A stretch of DNA of 15,206 bases from Leptolyngbyaceae cyanobacterium M65_K2018_010 (GTDB lineage: Bacteria; Cyanobacteriota; Cyanobacteriia; Phormidesmidales; Phormidesmidaceae): contig DVEE01000282.1 in the NCBI GenBank assembly GCA_015295885.1, positions 1 to 15,206 on the forward strand. Direction: 5' to 3'. Under the pieces are notes generated by a model. That model made no database searches, was not told the origin of the DNA, and saw only the letters and a list, made by a program, of their open reading frames with translations. Below are positions 12,436-15,206 of this stretch, piece after piece. The position numbers and the translations under genes were made by a program. Every line of letters begins with the position of its first letter. The stretch's first letter is position 1.

Positions 12436-13485
12436 ATGACCACTCAATTGCATCGAGGCTGGTTAGCCTTAGGGTTATCGCTACTGGCAGCGGGTTGCTC
12501 GACCACCACTGGCGGGGCTCCCCAGGGCACCTCCCCCCAACCCGATGCCCCTCCGGTTCAACAGACTCGCACCGTTATCATCGACGGATCCAGCACGGTT
12601 TACCCCATTACCGAAGCCATTGCCGAATCCTTTAACGCTCAGAAAACCAATGGCGTTGAGGCCGATGTCAGTTTTTCAGGAACGGGGGGCGGCTTCAAGC
12701 GGTTCTGCGCCGGCCAAACGGACATCAGCAATGCCTCGCGCCCCATTTCCAATGAAGAAATTGCTGCCTGTGATGCCAACCAGGTGCGTTACTTTGAACT
12801 GCCCATTGCCTTCGATGCGCTAACGATAGTCGTCAATCCTCAAAATACCTGGGCTGAAACTATTACCACTCAAGAACTCAAGACCATGTGGGAACCTCAA
12901 GCCCAGAGGCGCATTACGAACTGGAGTCAAGTACGCCCGGGTTGGCCTGACCAACCGCTCACCCTATTTGGCCCTGGATTGGACTCAGGAACCTACGATT
13001 ACTTTTCCGATGTGATTGTAGGGGGCAAAACCCGCACCGACTTTGTGGCTAGCGAAGACGACGAGGTGCTGGTCAGAGGCGTAGCCCAAACCCCAGGAGC
13101 CCTAGGCTACTTTGGATTAGCTTACTTTGAAGAGAATGCTGGCATTCTCAGGGCTCTTCCGGTTGACAGTGGCAATGGCCCGGTGGAGCCCACCCCGGAA
13201 AATGTGGTGAATGCCACCTACCAGCCCCTATCACGGCCCCTGTTTATCTACGTCAACTACACCTCGGCCCAGCGCAACCCAGCGGTTCGAGAGTTTGTAG
13301 AGTACTACCTGAAGATGGCTCCAGAGGTGGTTAAAACGGTGGGTTACATTCCTCTCAGTGAGGAGGCCTACCATATTGCGCTGGTAAATTTCCAGGAGGG
13401 CGATGTGGGTACCGTGTTTGATGGCAAGCCCCAGCCCAACCTCACCCTGAGCGAGGTGTTGCGTAAAACCAAGCGGGTGAACTAG
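12436..13485 (+). CDS. pstS: Phosphate-binding lipoprotein, PstS/SphX family
   Basis: Binds phosphate in the periplasm for the Pst ABC importer or, in the SphX subgroup, as a phosphate-starvation binding protein. From the ATG at 12436 (GGAG eight bases upstream) it has 349 residues; a longer frame from 12391 adds an unlikely N-terminus. A lipoprotein signal is clear: LALGLSLLAAGC with lipidated Cys21. Phosphate-contact motifs are IDGSSTVYP (about 49), FSGTGGGFKRFC, DISNASRPIS and GLDSGTYDYF. PFAM-type PBP-like fold. The sequence, especially GGGFKRFCAGQTDISNASRP and ASEDDEVLVRGV, is closest to the cyanobacterial SphX branch. No pstC, pstA or pstB lies nearby, so it is an orphan binding protein here. 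Phosphate regulation is likely from the candidate Pho box. Confidence 0.94.
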   Translation: MTTQLHRGWLALGLSLLAAGCSTTTGGAPQGTSPQPDAPPVQQTRTVIIDGSSTVYPITEAIAESFNAQKTNGVEADVSFSGTGGGFKRFCAGQTDISNASRPISNEEIAACDANQVRYFELPIAFDALTIVVNPQNTWAETITTQELKTMWEPQAQRRITNWSQVRPGWPDQPLTLFGPGLDSGTYDYFSDVIVGGKTRTDFVASEDDEVLVRGVAQTPGALGYFGLAYFEENAGILRALPVDSGNGPVEPTPENVVNATYQPLSRPLFIYVNYTSAQRNPAVREFVEYYLKMAPEVVKTVGYIPLSEEAYHIALVNFQEGDVGTVFDGKPQPNLTLSEVLRKTKRVN

Positions 13486-14223
13486 AGGACGGCAGCCCGA
13501 CCCCCTGCTGTTCACTGGCTATGTCCAGGTCAGGGCACTGGTCAGTTAAAGGATGATGGCTAGGATATAGGCGTAGAGAGTTATGGGCCTAGGGCGTTGT
13601 CCTCGCTGTCTGCAGGATACCCGGATGGTGCAGTACTACCGGTGCCGAGGTTGCGCTCACAACGTGAACGAACGCACCGGAACGCCCATGGCTCGACTGA
13701 GAACGCCCTCTAGGGTCGTTGAAACGGTGTAGCGCCTACCGCCGCCACCAAAACCTTCATGCCAAGACCATCGAGGGCTTACAGCGCAGTTTGGACGTTC
13801 AACGGCTGATCCATCATTGGGTACGCCCCGACCGGGGACTGGGTGAAAAGACAACCCTGGCCATGGCTATGGGCTTTACGACTGACCTATCGCAAGGGCC
13901 GAGTTGCTTCATTCCACTGGCTTCGAAGCTCTCCTACTGGAACGAACCAGTGCCGTCTAGGCTGAGCCCTGTAGCTTTTCCTCTAAAGGGTCGAGGTAGG
14001 AGTGGAACAAGGATACTGCTCTTAGCCTTGTGCCCGAAATGGGGGTCCACTTCAACATTGACCTAGACAAATACTCAAGTTGCTATTAAGAGTCCTTGAA
14101 GCCACCTCATCAAGGTCAGCAGATACGAGAAGCACAGCCTATAGTTTTTGGTAAGCGTAGGGGAATTCTGTCAACGGCCGGGTTCCTATCCTGAACGCTC
14201 AGTTATTCCCAAGGGGTATTCCC
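13486..14223. other. Gene-poor region holding a transposase remnant
   Basis: The first part (13486-13582) is empty. A broken IS1-type transposase follows (13583-13880, listed separately). From about 13880 to 14223 I see no gene. The frame of the transposase end continues open to 14066 without family resemblance. ACTGG (13936-13940) and CCAGT (13947-13951) form a small hairpin. The promoter of the STAS-sugar transferase gene should lie in the last 150 bases, but none is clear. No terminal inverted repeats of the element were identified. Confidence 0.4.
13583..13880 (+). pseudogene. Internally deleted IS1-family transposase remnant
   Basis: The first fragment (13583-13732, 49 codons) has a zinc-ribbon start (RCPRC...YRCRGC) and the signature NERTGTPMARLRTPS of cyanobacterial IS1-family transposases, then runs into a TAG. 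The second fragment is in another frame, from about 13719. It carries the C-terminal signature RCSAYRRHQNLHAKTIEGLQR, then QRLIHHWVRP and KTTLAMAMGF. The middle of the protein, which includes the catalytic residues, is missing, so the element is dead. The deletion joint lies near 13717-13722. After about 13880 the open frame continues but no longer resembles the family. The IS1 label rests on remembered family motifs. Confidence 0.8.
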
Positions 14224-15206
14224 ATGGCCTTCACTGTCACTCCCGACCAAGATTCAGAATCTCCCTTGACCCAACCTTTACCTGAACCCTTACATTCCTC
14301 CTGCGTGGTCAATGCGCCTGCTACGTTGACCGTGGTTGAAGCCATCCAGTTTGAGCAAAGGTTCAAGGCCTGTATCCAATCCCAGCCGATGCCTGAAGCC
14401 GTTGTGATTGATTTGAGTCAAACCACCTTCATCGATAGTAGTGGTTTGGGAGCCCTGGTAATTTGCTATCGAACTTGTCAGCAGCAAGGGATTTCCTTGA
14501 TTTTGCGTGGAGTACAGGAGCAGGTGCGGATGGTGCTGGCGCTAACTGACCTTGATCAGATTTTCACCTTCGAGGTGGATCAGGCACCGGATCCGCTCCC
14601 GGATTCAAAACCTGAAGTGAGGTTGACTGCTTTAACAACCCATCCCTCAGTTGTTTCCCGAGGCAAGCGAGCCCTGGATATCTTAGGGGCTCTGGTAGGG
14701 TTAGCGATTACCGCTATCCTGGCGATTCCCATTACTTTAGCCATTAAGTTAGAGGATGGAGGCCCCGTCTTCTTCAAGCAGGTGCGATGTTCCTGGATGG
14801 GAAAGCGGTTTTATATCTGGAAGTTTCGCTCCATGGTGATCAATGCGGAAGCGCTCAAAGATCAGGTCGAAAACCAGGTTGAGGGACCCCTCTTCAAAAA
14901 TGAGAACGATCCCCGGATTACTAGAGTAGGGAGGTTTCTAAGACGCACCAGTCTAGATGAGCTACCGCAGTTCTGGAATGTCCTGAGAGGTGAAATGAGC
15001 CTAGTGGGTACTCGGCCTCCGACTCCCGATGAAATTGAGCAGTACAACGTGCCTGAGTGGCAACGCTTGGACGTTAAACCTGGTATGACTGGGGAATGGC
15101 AGGTCAATGGTCGCTCAAGCGTCAAAAAGTTTGAGGATGTTATCCGCATGGACCTGAATTATCAGAAAAACTGGAGCTTGCTCTATGACATCCAATTGAT
15201 TCTAAA
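14224..15206 (+). CDS. STAS domain fused to a bacterial sugar transferase (partial)
   Basis: Open from an ATG at 14224 to the window end, 327 full codons, with the C-terminus missing. Residues about 28-115 form a STAS (anti-anti-sigma-like) domain with IDLSQTTFIDSSGLGAL; Ser72/Ser73 occupy the phosphorylation site of SpoIIAA-type proteins. Residues about 145-327 form a Bac_transf (PglC/WbaP C-terminal type) domain: KRALDILGALVG with a membrane segment at about 152-174, GPVFFKQVR, IWKFRSM, RFLRRTSLDELPQFWNVL with the catalytic Asp245-Glu246 pair, SLVGTRPP, and KPGMTGEWQVNGR. Such enzymes attach the first sugar phosphate to a lipid carrier to begin exopolysaccharide or glycan synthesis at the inner membrane. 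The STAS part suggests control by a partner-switching kinase (inference). AAGG seven to ten bases upstream may be the ribosome site. Confidence 0.92.
   Translation, partial: MAFTVTPDQDSESPLTQPLPEPLHSSCVVNAPATLTVVEAIQFEQRFKACIQSQPMPEAVVIDLSQTTFIDSSGLGALVICYRTCQQQGISLILRGVQEQVRMVLALTDLDQIFTFEVDQAPDPLPDSKPEVRLTALTTHPSVVSRGKRALDILGALVGLAITAILAIPITLAIKLEDGGPVFFKQVRCSWMGKRFYIWKFRSMVINAEALKDQVENQVEGPLFKNENDPRITRVGRFLRRTSLDELPQFWNVLRGEMSLVGTRPPTPDEIEQYNVPEWQRLDVKPGMTGEWQVNGRSSVKKFEDVIRMDLNYQKNWSLLYDIQLIL

Noticed and set aside
13719..14066. A 115-residue stand-alone protein
   Set aside because: Its first half is the C-terminus of a broken transposase and the rest has no resemblance to anything; the start at 13719 is only the deletion joint.
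1..15206. CRISPR array, tRNA, rRNA or toxin-antitoxin system
   Set aside because: I saw no regularly spaced repeats, no tRNA-like cloverleaf, no rRNA sequence and no paired small toxin/antitoxin genes on reading both strands by eye.

Overview
The window reads as chromosomal DNA of a moderately GC-rich cyanobacterium, probably a filamentous Leptolyngbya/Nodosilinea/Phormidium-like type. Two things support this. Several families are largely restricted to cyanobacteria or plastids (Ycf35/DUF1257, DUF2997, DUF3038, DUF4335, a SphX-type phosphate-binding lipoprotein, an IaiH-like HEAT protein). The octamer GCGATCGC (HIP1) also occurs at least eight times in 15.2 kb. The exact genus is inference.

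Layout. 1-1490: an ArsR-family repressor (minus) and 6-phosphogluconolactonase (plus). 1490-4074: two minus-strand genes, an unusual 386-residue, Cys-free, extremely acidic repeat protein and a PPK2-family polyphosphate kinase. The convergent gap between pgl and the acidic protein holds two perfect hairpins. 4075-5878: a sparse stretch with one weak small ORF, then the plus-strand trio DUF2997 / Ycf35 / [4Fe-4S] ferredoxin-like protein. The ferredoxin carries an N-terminal 17-residue-period duplication. 5917-8724: a minus-strand group of a membrane-anchored, Pro-rich DUF4335 protein, its DUF3038 partner, and a YqiA-type alpha/beta hydrolase. 8873-10319: leuB behind two tandem hairpins, then a small hypothetical gene. 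10320-10955 has no intact gene but contains a probably frameshifted minus-strand membrane-protein ORF. 10956-12007: a HEAT-repeat protein convergent with a one-TM small protein. 12008-13485: a phosphate-binding lipoprotein with a candidate Pho box upstream. 13486-14223: an internally deleted IS1-type transposase remnant in otherwise empty DNA. 14224-end: a STAS-domain/sugar-transferase fusion cut by the window edge.

Functionally this is mostly ordinary housekeeping DNA: oxidative pentose phosphate pathway, leucine biosynthesis, polyphosphate and phosphate handling, and Fe-S proteins. No defence island, CRISPR array, tRNA, rRNA or intact mobile element was seen. The parts most worth a second look are the acidic repeat protein, the STAS-sugar transferase fusion, the ferredoxin with a conserved N-terminal duplication, the TonB-like layout of the DUF4335 protein, and several small or decaying ORFs.
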